This document shows positions 11,350 through 24,332 of a DNA stretch of 64,000 nt, piece after piece. A program made the position numbers and the translations under genes. A model generated the notes under the pieces. It was not told where the DNA came from. It searched no databases and saw nothing but the letters and a program-made list of their open reading frames with translations. The stretch is taken from the NCBI RefSeq assembly GCF_964355755.1, contig NC_092671.1, positions 18,380,001 through 18,444,000 on the forward strand, given 5' to 3'. The DNA is from Antedon mediterranea (lineage: Eukaryota > Echinodermata > Crinoidea > Comatulida > Antedonidae). Positions within the stretch are counted from its first letter, which is position 1, and each line of letters opens with the position of its first letter.

Positions 11350-11600
11350 ATTTTTTTTGTCGAATATGCCATTTGAATTTCTTTTAATAGTTATCCACGT
11401 TGAACAAAAATTGAATCCAAGACAAGGTTTTTGGTTGAATTTGAACATTTATTTTGTCATTTTATATAAGAAAAAATAATTTGTTCGATTTTCTTTTACG
11501 GAAGGGATTAACTTGATTAAAACTATAAAATAACCTATTTAAATTCTTAATTAATTAATCTTCATTTTTCATGTTTTTGGGGGACAATACATAAACGGTT
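11350..11600. mobile_element. Degenerate member of the AGATGTATTGTCCC MITE family
   Basis: Ends in gggggacaatacat and contains aataacctattt and aattaatcttcatttttcatg, shared with copies near 2.8, 5.3, 34.5 and 39.9 kb. Left end not resolved. Confidence 0.4.
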
Positions 11601-12844
11601 GAATGATGTTCAACTATTTATTTTACGCAGGGGTGTTGACCTAGTTGCCCGGGCAACACCCTTCATTTTATAGTAACTTTTTTTTCTGCCACTGAATTCA
11701 AATTTAGATCTTATTTCATCATATATAATAATCATTAACGTTATAGAAGTCCAGGGTTGGAAGAGCCTATATATAAATTGACAGACTGCAGCGCAAAACA
11801 AGCAGTCAACAATACCGCGCACAGTTTACTGCTGGTCAGCATATTTTTTTTGTAGATATGTTTCTGAACATGCGTGCGAGAGTACCAATTCTGGCCATCG
11901 AGGGGTGTCATTAAAAAAAATTTGCCTCGCCACAGGCCCCACTATGGCGGGCCTGTGGTGCAAACACTCGGTGTCTACGGCCCTGGACTCTTGGGCATCC
12001 CCCTTAAAATAGTCCTGCGACCACTCTTGGCAGTTATTAAAACTTTGTCCGTTTTCTGCTGCCAAGAAATTTAAGATAATTTATTCACACAGTTAATTAT
12101 CGGTTATATTTTCTCAACAGAAACAACTGAACCTTTTTATAATAGTCGAGCCTGTTTCTATACTGCAAACAAATAACTTTGCAATATTTATTAGTTTATT
12201 ATTTTATCATATAAATAATAAAAGCAATATTATGTTCAAAATGTAAAACTATACAATTTTTGTAAAAGTATTCAAACAAAACATAATCTTATAATGCAAT
12301 ATACCATTTTATCATATATATTTATATTCTTTTTAATACTGAATATCAATCTTTATATCGTTTTAGCTCTGTAATATAAAATTTCTCTGTATACATGTTT
12401 GTTTTATCTAGATTTCAACACAATATCAAAATATTTTATATAATCTTTTAACCTCTGTCTGTGTAATATCACTTAAATATTCATTGATAAATAGATAGAT
12501 AGACATATATTACTGTAACCTTCACCATATATTGTTTATCATTGCAATAAAAGTGGGTTGCCCCCACAAAAGAGAAGAAAAGCCCCAAATAACTGCTCAA
12601 CCAGAAGGCTTTTAGTTCACTACATGATTGTTTAAGTCTACCTACCCATAGAAGAATTATCTGATTAGTCATTTTATGATCGAAGAGACATTGAAAATTC
12701 GTGTTAGGTATTTCAAAATAGAATTTAGTTACCATTGACAGCCACAATGAGCTATTGTTACAAAATTGACTCCACCCGATATGCTACAATGCCGTAGCAA
12801 TTTGGCGTAACTCAACTGATAATTTCATAATATAACAAGGCCAT

Positions 12845-12952
12845 ATACAGGGCTGCAGTCGCGTGCTTAAGTGAGTGTTTACCGACCGACCAAACGACCG
12901 ACCGACATAGTGAGCTGTAGAGTCGCGTTGCACGCCACTAAAATAGTATTAT
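12845..12952 (+). mobile_element. CCGA element, copy 1
   Basis: ggctgcagtcgcgtgct, then a CCGA-type microsatellite, then catagtgagctgtagagtcg and cacgccactaaaa. The ends (gtcgcgtgc and gcacgcgac) are inverse of each other. One of six copies in the window. Confidence 0.65.
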
Positions 12953-13134
12953 AAAGAAGAAAAGCAAAGAGATTATGGAGCGGCTATTCCTGAATATACA
13001 ATAATAAGTACCGTATCGTAATTGTAGTTTTGCGTCAGGGAGTTGAGTAATTAGATGTTTTGCCCTACTCTGACGTAAGTTGTACTTTATGCTAAGTACA
13101 TTTGAGAATACATGCGGGAAAAAATCGCAAGTAG

Positions 13135-13215
13135 TTCTCGGGTGGGACTCGAACCCACGACCTCCAGATCACTAGCCAGGCGTTCATACCTCTAGACCAC
13201 GGAGCTTGCGCTGAT
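13135..13215 (-). repeat. tRNA-derived SINE head or tRNA pseudogene
   Basis: On the minus strand box A (TGGTCTAGAGG) and box B (GGTTCGAGTCC, in a paired T arm GTGGG/CCCAC) are intact. The anticodon loop would be CTAGTGA (AGT, Thr). The acceptor and anticodon stems are poorly paired, so I read it as a decayed tRNA-derived repeat, not a working tRNA. Confidence 0.5.
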
Positions 13216-13364
13216 GGCTAGTTGTTAAATTCGAGCCCAATTTAACCACTCCAATTAAACATGAAAAATGAATGCATAACAATAACCAGTTAAAGTCGGT
13301 GTGAATAAATTAAAATCGGTGTGAATAAATTAACTCCATTTTCTTGGCAGCAGAAACAGGACAA

Positions 13365-14430
13365 ATTTGAGGTAACCGGTAAAAATTCAGCGCAAAATCA
13401 CCGGCTAAAACACCAATTTAAGGGCGCGTTTATACAACACGCTATTACACGCATATTCTACACGCCTACGAGAAGTGTGTTGTATAACAACAAAGAGATT
13501 CCGTGTAATGAGATTTTAATTGCAAAAAAGGCTACTTGGCTGAATCCTAAAATTTGGTGGATTCCCGGTCGCCGTTACCGTGTTGGAAGTGTCCTCAGGG
13601 TATATTTTGACCTCTCGTTAAAACAGGTCGTAATATCAATCATGTCATGCGACGTTGCTAACAAGATTGGGCCCATTTATTGCTGCTTCGCTGCCAGCAA
13701 TCATCCTCCTACCCCGTCTTAAGCGTGGTTCCCACGCACTAGTGACGCAACACAAGGACGTAACGCAACGCAAGTGAATTGACCACCAATCACAATTGAT
13801 GCTTTATTCGCTTGTGATTGCTAACTGTCTATAACTTCGCTTGTCATTGGTTAAAACGCTTGCGTTGCGTTTACGTCCTTGCGTTACGTTCTAGTGGGAA
13901 CCAAGCTTTACGCCTAGCTAGCCTAGTGGGGCCAACTCGTAGTGGTAGTAGGCCTCTATCGTTTCCCACTCCAAACAGAATAAAAAATAACATCGCAAAA
14001 ATGGCATCTTCTTCCATAGTGTATAGATGAAACAATGAAACCCTTAAAATAACTTTTATTAATTTAAATGAACCGAGAACAAAATAAACAACAATGCAAA
14101 CGTGAACGAATACAATAATGAAAATGGTAAAAACCGCGCGAATACATCGGACAGCGCGGAGGCGACGATGATTGTTGACAACCCAGCCAATTCAAGCGAT
14201 CAACGATTTGACCTTTTATCCTAGCATGCACTGCGTGTTGATGAAACTTCCGGTATAACACGGTATCGTGATTTCTAGTATAACAGCAAACGTTAAGGTG
14301 GGTTGACCTCGGTCCGAACAACACGCTAAAAATTAAAGCCGTGTTCAAATTTAGGGTGTTGTATAAACACGAACTTAGAACGCCGTTTAACCAGTTATCG
14401 CTGAGCAATTTTTAGCTGCAACACGAAATA
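13365..14430. mobile_element. TIR DNA element with ~65-bp diverged ends
   Basis: The left end (ggtaaaaattcagcgcaaaa ... cgcgtttatacaacacgct) aligns to the reverse complement of the right end (... agcgtgtt, gggtgttgtataaacacg, gcaatttttagctgcaacac) at roughly 70 percent. No transposase frame is left. A younger MITE sits inside it (13722-13907). Confidence 0.5.
13722..13907. mobile_element. PIF/Harbinger-like MITE
   Basis: Inverse ends of about 50 bp (agcgtggttcccacgcacta ... ctagtgggaaccaagct), containing ggacgtaacgcaacgcaag and its inverse. It is flanked by TTA on both sides (13719-13721 and 13908-13910), the 3-bp target duplication typical of PIF/Harbinger. Confidence 0.7.
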
Positions 14431-14729
14431 ACGGTTATTTGATTGACAGTTGTGACCCCGAGTCAGATACCGTCGCGTACCATGTGTGTTTTCTTCGTGG
14501 TTTTGACAGTCGAACAAAGAAGTGAACATGTGTGTGGATGAATGAAATCACAAGATAGGTTATTCAGTTTTGGGGGAAGAGAAAGTACAGGGAAGGTGGA
14601 ATGCAATAGAAAAGATTCACAGATATATAAGAGCATTTTTGCAAAAGTAAAAGAGGAATTCGGGGTGGAGTTCCGGACTACCCAAGCTAAACAATTTGAG
14701 GCGTTAATATACACGCTCGCGAAGGGTAT

Positions 14730-15340
14730 GGTCCTATAAACCCCAAAACGGAAACAAAAGGGACTCAGAATGTTGCAAATACCTACCAAACAAGAATAGA
14801 TAATTGTTAATTAATTATGAAAACCCAAATTTTATAGCAAAAATCGTCCGAATTTATGTTAAAAACGATCATAATTTAGCAACAAAAACTGACACCAAAC
14901 GAGCGTATTTATGGCACACCAGTGCCTTTAATAGGAGAACAATGAACAATCTTACTTTGATCGTTTTACATAATATAATTTTTTAGAAAAAAATCACATC
15001 GACAGAAAACAAAGGTTATCAGAGCCTTTGATAATATATTAAATATGATTTTATTAAGAAATGTGTTATTATTTATGTTAGTACATAAATATACGAAATA
15101 ATGTTCAATACTCATTGTTCTATTAAAGGCACTATGTTCGTGCGATATTCTATGACTTTGATTATACTCTCGTTTGATTTAAGTTTTAGTTGCTAAACTC
15201 ATGGTTTTTAACATAAATTCGGACGATTTGTGCTATAAAACTTGGGTTTTCATAATTAATTAACAATTATCTACTCTCGTTTGGTAGGTATTGCAACATT
15301 CCGAGTCTCGTTTTTGTTTGCGTTTGGTGTTTATAGGACC
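14730..15340. mobile_element. Foldback (long-TIR) element
   Basis: Begins ggtcctataaac and ends gtttataggacc. The arms are about 230 bp each and include ttaattaattatgaaaaccc and aaaaatcgtccgaatttatg on the left with their inverse on the right. Similar cgctcgcgaa sequence occurs on both sides (14714 and 15342), perhaps a target duplication. Short frames inside are not genes. Confidence 0.7.
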
Positions 15341-16029
15341 GCGCTCGCGAAAGACAACAGTCGTTAACGTGGGAAGGGCCGTATAACATCGCCTTTGAGG
15401 AATTAGGCTAGATAATTGCGCGACTCTTCCCATGTTATTGAAGGCGCCATGAAAATTAATTTTATTAGCAATGGTAAGTAGGCTTTACAAAAAACAAAAC
15501 TTGTAGACCTGGAGACAACATTATTGTTTTACGATGTTTGAGATATTCGGCGATATCACACACGTGTGTATATACTGACATCGATGTAAACAAACAGCCA
15601 ACTTACTACTTCCGTCAGAGTGTATTGCATTTTGGGTTTTGCTGGACGACCACCCATAGATTTAACCGGTTATTTCGGAGCACAAATTGAGCAGAAACGC
15701 GGTCTTGTAATTGTTATCTATTTTTAATCTATTTTAAAATAACCGGTTAAATTGCGTTATGCAGCAGCTGAAACAGACCCATTGACATGACCCTTGATAT
15801 AATTAGCCTTCGAATTATTGAATTAACTTTGTATAACAGAACATTACTGCCTATTTGGTGTTGTCAAGTGCCATATATTAGGGGTCATCAACAGTTAGTA
15901 AAAAGTTTCTTTCTTTATGGATTACTTTGGGTGTAATGTAACTATAGAAATTCTCAACAAATGGAAGCGGAAATGATTCATAATGGGAATTGTTCACAGA
16001 TAAAGTTTTGTTAAATCAATTGACCTGTA

Positions 16030-16390
16030 TCTATATATAAATTATGGTTAATACTGACAGACGAGCACAATGCAAAAACTGCGGTACAAATCTCCGCCTT
16101 GGATACCTACCTTATCTATCTCAGATGTACCGCGAAACATAGATTTGATAACATTAGTTCTCACATCGACGCTATTGTTCCATTTTTTTCTTTTACAACG
16201 ACAAAATTTAACGTTACCTATCAAAATTTTTGGATATTATTTTCACACACTCGCGCTGTTGTTCAACTGGCTTCCGGGTCGATCACTTCCGGCAAAATGA
16301 CCGTTGGTGGCGCCATTCAATAATAAATACAAAAATATTTTAGTGGTTCAACGTATCGTGAACTACTGAAATTAATTTGTTTTGTTTGTT
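16030..16390 (+). mobile_element. Helitron-like 5' segment
   Basis: Starts A|TCTATATATAAATTATGG and runs in parallel with the minus-strand copy 3980-3630, including the ggcgccattcaata and gtggttcaacgtatcgtgaa blocks. Similarity stops near 16390, and no hairpin-CTAG end follows directly, so it is truncated or interrupted. Confidence 0.6.
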
Positions 16391-17519
16391 TATTTGTTAA
16401 ATATATTACAACTACTTAATTTACATAGTATCAGTAGGTCATTTACTTTATACCATGTATAGCTTATTTTGACATTCACTTTTACATTTAGGCATACCTA
16501 CTTTAGTAGACCTACGAAGCTTATAACCTTACATTTCTGAAACATTGGTCACAAAAATGTCTAAATAATTCTTGGGCCGGACTCGTCGTCAATGGAGTTA
16601 CTTTTTAAGATGTTTTTGCCATACTCTGGACAATTCTCGCTTCACTGAGAATTCAGTAAAATTACGTCAGAGTAGACCAATAAACTTAGCTTTCTGATAA
16701 TTAGTAATTTAAATTATCATCTATAATTTTTTTTTCTTACTGTATTCATTACATTCTCGATTGAAGCATCATTTTGCTAATAAAAATATTAATAAATACT
16801 GTTACTTAATCCTAATATTATACTGATACTTTAAAATGTTTGTGTTTAGATAAATTTTAACATACACTAAGGGTATTTAAATATGAATACAAACTACACT
16901 TGTTTTTAATGGCTGGATTTTTTTAAATTTTCATCCATCTCAAACTTTAAAATTTAGGGTGTTACGAAAGATTCTATTTTTTTTTATGTATCTCTATATT
17001 TTCTGTATTTGTGTCATTTGAAAGCAGAGGACTCTTGTTCTAAAGATTTTTAGTTCACATAGTCTCTGTATTCTTAATACACAGAATATGTCATCTTTCA
17101 CTACTGCACCCACTTTGGTTAGTACAACTTTTAAGTAAAACCTGACCCTAACATTGGGAAAAGTGGTTGGTTACTGTTTGAACCACATGACCTCCATTTT
17201 CACAGTTAACACATTTTGTAAGGGTAAAGGTGTTTCCACACTTTCCCATAATTTCAGTTTAAACACTTCAGGGATTGACAGTTTTTGTGTGACATATTTT
17301 AGCATAGTGTACTATAATCTATAAAAAAAAAACCAAATATAATAAATGTAATTCCTTACAATTAAAACACCTTTCCTAATAGTCTGATCCCTGAAGTTAA
17401 CTCAAATGAGCTTTTCAAAAGAGATATGATTTGTTCATAGGTACATCATCCAAATTGAAATGAATTCACTTCATAATTAGAGTATTTTATATTGTAAGAT
17501 AATGACATCTTATCTTAAA

Positions 17520-18235
17520 CCCAATACAAATCAAATGAAAATCATAAGAACATTTTACTGTATATTTCTATTAAATACATTCTTGTTCAAAATAGGCCTA
17601 CCTGATGTTTTGAGAGATAATTAACATATTTTATATGGCATAATTAGATGACATTTGATTTTGACCTCATACAACTCAATTGCGTCTTTCTGAATATTTA
17701 GGGTCATATTTATATTAAATACGTTCTTGTTAAAAATTCCTGATGTTTTGAGAGATAATTAGCATATTTTATATGGCATAATTAGATGACATTTGACTTT
17801 GACCCCATATACAACTCAATTGCATCATTCTGAATATTTAGGGTCATATTTATATTTAATACATTCTTGTTAAAAATACCTGATGTTTTGAGAGTTATTT
17901 TCAAATTTTATATAGTGTAATTAGATGACCTTTTGAACTTTGAACCCTAATACAACTCAATTACTGTACATTTTTCTAAACCATTAGGGTCATGTTTAGG
18001 CCTATATTTGTACTTATAGTTAAACATTCTTATTCAAAATACCTAATGGATTAAGAGATAATTAGCATATTTAGAGGCCATACTGGAATGACCTTTGGCA
18101 AATCAAATATATTATTCTGAATCTTTGGGGTCATGTTTATATTTGTGTTCAATACATTCTTACACCAAATTCTTTATGATTTAAGAGATAATTGGGATCA
18201 AAGTTGTAAAATGGCAGCCATTTTGATTTTATGCA
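17520..18235. repeat. ~140-bp degenerate tandem repeat, five units
   Basis: The phrase tacattcttgtt recurs at 17576, 17720, 17860, 18022 and 18153 in variant form. Each unit also holds tgatgttttgagagataatt, a ttagatgac(a/c)ttt block and a tttagggtcat block. Copies are diverged, with indels. Confidence 0.75.
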
Positions 18236-18354
18236 AATTAGGTAATTTATAATGGGCAGATCAGGGTAGATTTTGGATGTGATCTACATAATAGTTGAGC
18301 ATGTTTCAGCAAAAAAACAAACTGTTGCAATTTGTTTGACTGAAAAGTCTATTT

Positions 18355-19090
18355 CCAGATTTGATAACATCAGTTTTCACATCGACGCTATTTTTCCATA
18401 TTTCTATCTTAGGAAGATATTATAAAGAGTTTTTTAACAAAATTTATGATTTCAACATTAGATTTTCAACTCAATTTCAATTCTTCGCGGGTCAAAGTAA
18501 TTTCCGGGTTAACCTTGCAACAACCTGGTTTCAACTATTTTCTCTCTTTTATAAACAAGGGAGCAGTTAAAATAATAGATTTGACCCTAAAGGTGACTGG
18601 AAACAGGCACTTTCCATCAATCAATACAGTGTCCCTTTGGAAGGAGGAAGAAGTTGCATAGCCATTTCAGTTTTTTTTTGTTTATTTTAGGAACGGACCG
18701 CGCGTGTGTGAAGGTACAGTAGTTAAAAAATTATACTGCAAATTAATAAAGATCAAATTAAATATACGCCATAAAGAATCGGAATATATTGTGGGAAATA
18801 GTAGGCTATTATAAAATTACATAGGGAGATTTGATGATAAGACATTTTGTTTAAAATCGACTGAAATCCCGATAGTTGATTGAGTAAGCTGCCAGGAATA
18901 ACTGTAGGCTATCTGTGTCCCGTTAGGACCGATATGTCTGCCCATGTTGCAAGCCGTAATGTCTTCTTTCTTGGGCCCACTCTGTCACGGCAGTTAGTTT
19001 CAAAAGATGTTTAAATTAAATAATGTATTAATAATTATTAGGATGGTATTTATTTGAATAAACGCCTCTCCAATAAAACATCACTTTCAA
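18355..19090 (+). mobile_element. Helitron-like internal copy
   Basis: Matches the copy at 41975-42640 almost throughout (gattttcaactcaattt, cgggtcaaagtaatttccgg, acggaccgcgcgtgtg, gaatatattgtgggaaatag, gataagacattttgtttaaa). The first ~110 bp of the family are missing here. An end at ...ctatCTAG|T (19476) is possible. Confidence 0.55.
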
Positions 19091-19478
19091 TAATAATCAT
19101 TATAGTGATACTATTTGTAGTAGAATTCATCGCACTGTTATCTACAATTTACCAAGCATTTGTTATTCTTTTTTACCACTTTTCATCTATCTATTAGAGG
19201 ATTTCATTTGATTATAAATGTTACCATATTATTAAAACTAAAAAAATTAACATATATCACTCGAATAAGCACCTCCCTCAAATTAACTCCGCCTCCCCAA
19301 AGGGCCCTACCAAACAATAAACACTATACTTTAACATTTTATTTATCATATAAAACACCGTGAAACAGAGTAGTTTAGTTTTACGAATGTCAAGCATTTT
19401 CAATAATGGTAACCGACAGAAAACGTACAAGGAGAACATTTTTATTATTCCGAGAACCATCGTCTACACTATCTAGTA

Positions 19479-20799
19479 TCTATATATAAATTTACGTAAG
19501 GGCAAAATTCGGTAAATCGCGCCTTACTTCTAGAATTTTTACTCGATGATATATAAAGTTGGTTCGTACTTTCGGTACTGATTTTAACCACCTGATGTAA
19601 CCCTGTTTACTAATTAAATTAAGTTAGATAATTAGTTATTGACGATTAAAACGAATTTAGGTTCAACGATTTGCCCCAAATAGGGGTGTTTTGCGATCGT
19701 GGTATACACTGTCTAATGGATGTCCATCTTGAAAAATACCCGCCACAAAAATGCGAGGAGGCTTCGCATTTTCCTATCTCCTCCTACGATAATTGTTTTT
19801 AATAGCTGAAAACTGGTTGAACAGCTAGAGTACAGCATCATAATGTTGAAGACAGGCCGATTTTCTTTAAAAAAATACTATTTTGATAGATTTAATATAC
19901 GATTATACAAATGTATTGATTTGCGATGAATGGAACATCCCAGAGTTTGGTACACAAGTAGGTAAATTTATGAGCCCTTGGTTTAACACATACGGTAGGT
20001 AAATATATGGGTCCTTTGAGAATAAACTTGCAATACTTTAACAATACTGTAAATACCTATTAACTATTTTTGGTCCTCATTTGAATCGAACATTTCTTAC
20101 TGTGAATGTTCGTACTGTTAGATGTAATATAAAAATATATACAAATAAACTTTAATACTGAGATTGTGGTTAGTCTCTACTGTTAGATATATAAACACAT
20201 TATTATATACAAATAAACTTTATACTGACAGTTCCTTCTCAACGTTTGTATTAATTAATAATTACCAATAATATAAACGTCGTAGTGGTGTATCGTAACA
20301 TGTACTTTAATATTTCAATCGATTATGACAGTGACAGTTTTAACAAAGTATTAAATCGCAAATGTTTTACTGTATTTAGAGGTATATTATTTATAGGCCT
20401 ATAAAACATGAACAAAATATTTCGTTACTGAGTGGATAAAGAATATATTTAAAAATTGTTCCTCTTTGTACCTATCCGCTTTCCCATCCCTCAACCCCAA
20501 TGTTACATACAAAAAACAAATTGGGTTTCTTTAAATGAGTCCAAATCAAAAATTTGGACTCATTTTGTGATAAGTTTCTCCTTCGGAAGTAATTCCCAGG
20601 TTGCTAATTTTAGTTGACTACATAAAATTAATCATCGTGTCTATTTATTCGTTTCTATAAACGACAATGTATTATAGTCCTGCGGTACGTACATTTGAAA
20701 TCGCCAGTTTTGTTACGCTGAAATTACTGTGTACGTATTCGAGAACCATCTGTGGGCACGACCTAGATGGTACGCGAGCGAAGCGAGCGTACCATCTAG
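19479..20799 (+). mobile_element. Non-autonomous Helitron-like element
   Basis: Starts A|TCTATATATAAATTTACG and ends with the hairpin GATGGTACGC ... GCGTACCATC around gagcgaagcgagc, then CTAG|T. 1321 bp, no Rep/helicase frame. Shares the hairpin core and the cgagaaccat subterminal word with the 3130-3980 element. Confidence 0.65.
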
Positions 20800-20984
20800 T
20801 CTTAAATAATTGTTAACAAGGCCATTGTGTCCATCTGTCTGTTAATAGGTTTTATATCTGAATGGTAAAATACTGTAAACCCTCAATGATACAACATTTC
20901 TAATGTTTCTCCTTTACAGTAAGGAGAGCTGGTACTTAAAAAGCTTTTAAGAAATCTCAACTTCATAAAGCGCAAAATAATAGT

Positions 20985-21690
20985 AATTGTTGGGTAAGCG
21001 ATGTAAAACATATGTTATCCTCTATTGGTCATGGAAACATATGGTTTTCACAAAATAATGTCCTTGATAAATTTTATATAGTTAATAAAATAAAAGAAAG
21101 GCTAACCGATATGGAACGCCAATCCTTTCTTGAAAGCATAAATATTTCTTCAAAATTAAGATACTATAAAATGTTCAAAAACAATTTCGGAGTAGATGGA
21201 TACTTACTACAGACCCTTGATACTAGATATAAGCGAGCTTTAAATCAACTAAGACTGGGCATACTGCAACTAGAGGTAGAAAGGGGAAGATGGAAAAGAA
21301 TAGAGCGCAGCAATAGGTTATGTAAAATATGTAATATAAATGAAGTTGAAGATGAATATCATTTTGTTACAGTTTGCTCTCGTTACAAGGAAATCAGAAA
21401 AAAATGTATACCTTCTTTATTATTTGAAAATCCAAATACTTTTAAATTCTGCCGTTTAATGTCATCACAGGATCCACTAATTATTGATAATCTATCTAAA
21501 TATATTTATCATGCTTATAAGCTAAGGTATATGTTTTGCTTAGAGAACGAAATTAATTAATTCATTTATCTTGTGACCATAAATTGCTTTATTTTTCAAT
21601 GTAATTATTATTTTGTTAATTACTAGGGGCCAGAGGCCTAAAGTAAATAAAGTCAGGCGATAAGCCTGAATGAATGGTTGGTCCAGACTC
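20985..21690 (+). pseudogene. LINE 3' fragment (RT C-terminal zinc knuckle)
   Basis: The frame 21012-21560 (182 aa) holds only the C-terminal part, with GRWKRIERSNRLCKICNINE and a following H and C of the CCHC-like knuckle (C-x2-C-x13-H-x4-C). It is closely related to 33095-33601, and both are followed by a ggggccagaggcctaaa 3' UTR word, so they are the same LINE family. 5'-truncated. Confidence 0.8.
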
Positions 21691-22541
21691 TTGTGTCTGT
21701 TGTTCAGGTTGTAATGACTGAACCGATTCTACATCAGAATCAGAATTCTATACCGGATATTGTTGTTGATTGTTTATCTGCAGCCATATTTTAAATCTGG
21801 ATAAGGTTTTGTTACTAGTTAATCGTAGTTACCGAGACGTTCACAAGTCTACTGTTCCAAATAAAATAATGTACTGTTCTTAAAACAATGTTTGTGTACT
21901 TACGATTAAACAAAGCGTTGCACCACGGCTTCCATAAAAGATCACAGTATCGTAAGCACCGCTTCCACAAAATATATCAATAAAAGTACAGTTGATCCTA
22001 AACCAGCCACCAATCTATGCCAAAATACAGTAGATCAAACGTACTGCTACCACAAAATAACACAACAGTAGATAAATCCACAGTTAAGTCGAACAGTAGA
22101 TCGAAATAACCACTGCCACCAATTAATTATGTCACAAACTCCTCTTACGTATGTTTCCGAGCGGTTGAAAATACTTTAGGAACTCCCGTGTGACATAAAA
22201 GACTACACACAAAATCCAGAAAGTTGTAAAATAACTCAAAACAAAGCTTTAATTTCAATCAACTTCAACTTTCAACAACCCAGTAAGCACTTTAAACAGC
22301 AGTTTCACAATAACCTTTACAATCTAATATCCAACCTCTAATATCCAACAACCTTACAATAGTTTTACATCCCTTTATATACAAAATGTTCCTATCCTTC
22401 TAGATCATTCTTTATACTTCTTATTCTATGGGAGGGATTACAGTTTCTATTAATAGCACTTCTGAAATGTTCCTGATTTTTCTGATTAATTATACATGAT
22501 TTCTTAAATCAAAACATCTTATTCTAGAATGTTCATATTAA

Positions 22542-23032
22542 AGATGTATTGTCCCTTTGACTAATTAAACAATTTTTTTTTTAATTTTGAAAAAAAGGGG
22601 GTAATTTCTTATTATTATTAACTTTCACAAAAAATTAGTCGGAAAAAAAATTTAACCGAAATACAGAAGTTTTCAATCAAAACATATCTCATAATGCAAC
22701 GCGCTTGTTTGGCTACTCATATGCATAATCATAAAACTTCCTCGCAATCTGTGTGAAAACACCTTCTCAACCGTGACGAATTGTAAACAATCCTAATTAG
22801 CATCATGCATAATGCATACTCATGGTTTGAAATCTTTGTTTACTTTCGCTTGCGACGATTTCCCAGACGAAATGTAATCTAATTAATTTACCTGTTAATT
22901 ACGTAAACTTGTTGTTTTTGGCTCGAATTTTGGACTTAAAGTGAATAACTTTAATATTACTTTGATATGGCTAATTTAAATTTAGAATTTTTGTTTTTTT
23001 CATTTTTTTGTGTTTCAAGGGACAATACATCT
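22542..23032. mobile_element. MITE with AGATGTATTGTCCC ends and TTAA target duplication
   Basis: TTAA|AGATGTATTGTCCCTT at the left and AAGGGACAATACATCT|TTAA at the right are exact inverses with a TTAA duplication, as for piggyBac/Kolobok-type elements. No transposase. Best-preserved member of a family seen in pieces elsewhere in the window. Confidence 0.75.
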
Positions 23033-23772
23033 TTAAGGAATGGTAATTTATTACATTAACATAATTATATTAACATTGTTTTTGTTTTAATCATCCATCC
23101 CATACATGTTTTCATTTTATGTTCATCTCTGTTACATTATTTAACTCTTAACAAATTTGTTTACAGCATATATATTTTTCTTATTTTTATTCGTAGTTAA
23201 TTTTCCAAATAAATACCAACATCACTTTAATTCTTCAACATCATAATTCAACTAATTTCTACTAATTCTATTTACATATATTTTATAGCATAACATATTT
23301 TAGTTTAAATTAATAACCTATTAACATATTTTATTAGATAAATCATGTATGATACCACCAAACGTTCGAGTTAAAATCAAAATTGTAAGACATTTGATTA
23401 ACAGGCAAATTGCCTTAAAATAACGTGACATGTATTACCGTATCATCAGAACAGAACTAAAGGCCTAGAGTACTTATAGGCTATACCGTACCAATTTGTC
23501 TTTTTCTGTTAGTATCAATTTCTTTACATATATTTTCATATACACTTTAAAGTTGTTTATAATCCTTCATTGATGATCCAACCCTTTTTTCTCATTTAGT
23601 TTACATAGCATTTGATACAGTTAACCCTATAATCATAAAATTCAGTGTATATAAATACTATATACATACATTACACACAAAAATACAAATATGTACCTAG
23701 AATCAGTTAAAACAAAACAAATAAAGAATTCAATGTATGGCCAAGAATGTATTCATGTATTTAGAATAAGGA

Positions 23773-24063
23773 TTATAATTTGTAACGACGGTAACTTAAG
23801 TCCAAGGTGTTGCCTTCAACAGTATTGTTAGCTATTCTTGTATGAAAATTAACCATTTGTCTAAAATCAAGCGACTCCATGGAGTAAAAAATAAGATGTT
23901 CAAACTTATTTACAAGATATTGTCTTTGGTGAAGAATATTAAAGTCCCCTAAAAGAATGATGGCTTTGTAGTGATGACTATTATCTAGCACTTCTTCCAT
24001 TGCATTTAAAAAGTTTTGTGTGTACAGCATAGGTGCATTAGGTGCAACATAAAATAAGCTCAA
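23773..24063 (-). pseudogene. LINE endonuclease fragment
   Basis: The 96-aa frame contains KAIILLGDFNI, the GDFN motif of APE-type LINE endonucleases, preceded by a YVAPNAPMLYTQNFLNAME stretch typical of that fold. Nothing of the RT follows on the minus strand. Confidence 0.7.
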
Positions 24064-24332
24064 TATGTTTGTAACAATAACTACATCCTACATCCATAGT
24101 AGTATTCATGCACGTCAACTGGCTAGGCCCAGAGGAGGGCAATAAGAAGTATGGGTATGAGGATTCTATTCCCTGGTGTATATCATGGGTCGACACCGTT
24201 GCCACAGAGGCTATGCCTAGCCTAGACCTAGGTATAGTTCAGAAAAATAATATAAAAAGCGGTAGATATCCATCAAACTGTCCTCTTCTCTTAATTCTCT
24301 CTTATCTATAGTACTGTAAACTTAATCATTTA

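Noticed and set aside
11930-11970. Hairpin gccacaggcccc/gggcctgtggt as a regulatory site
   Set aside because: A short isolated palindrome with no gene or repeat context.
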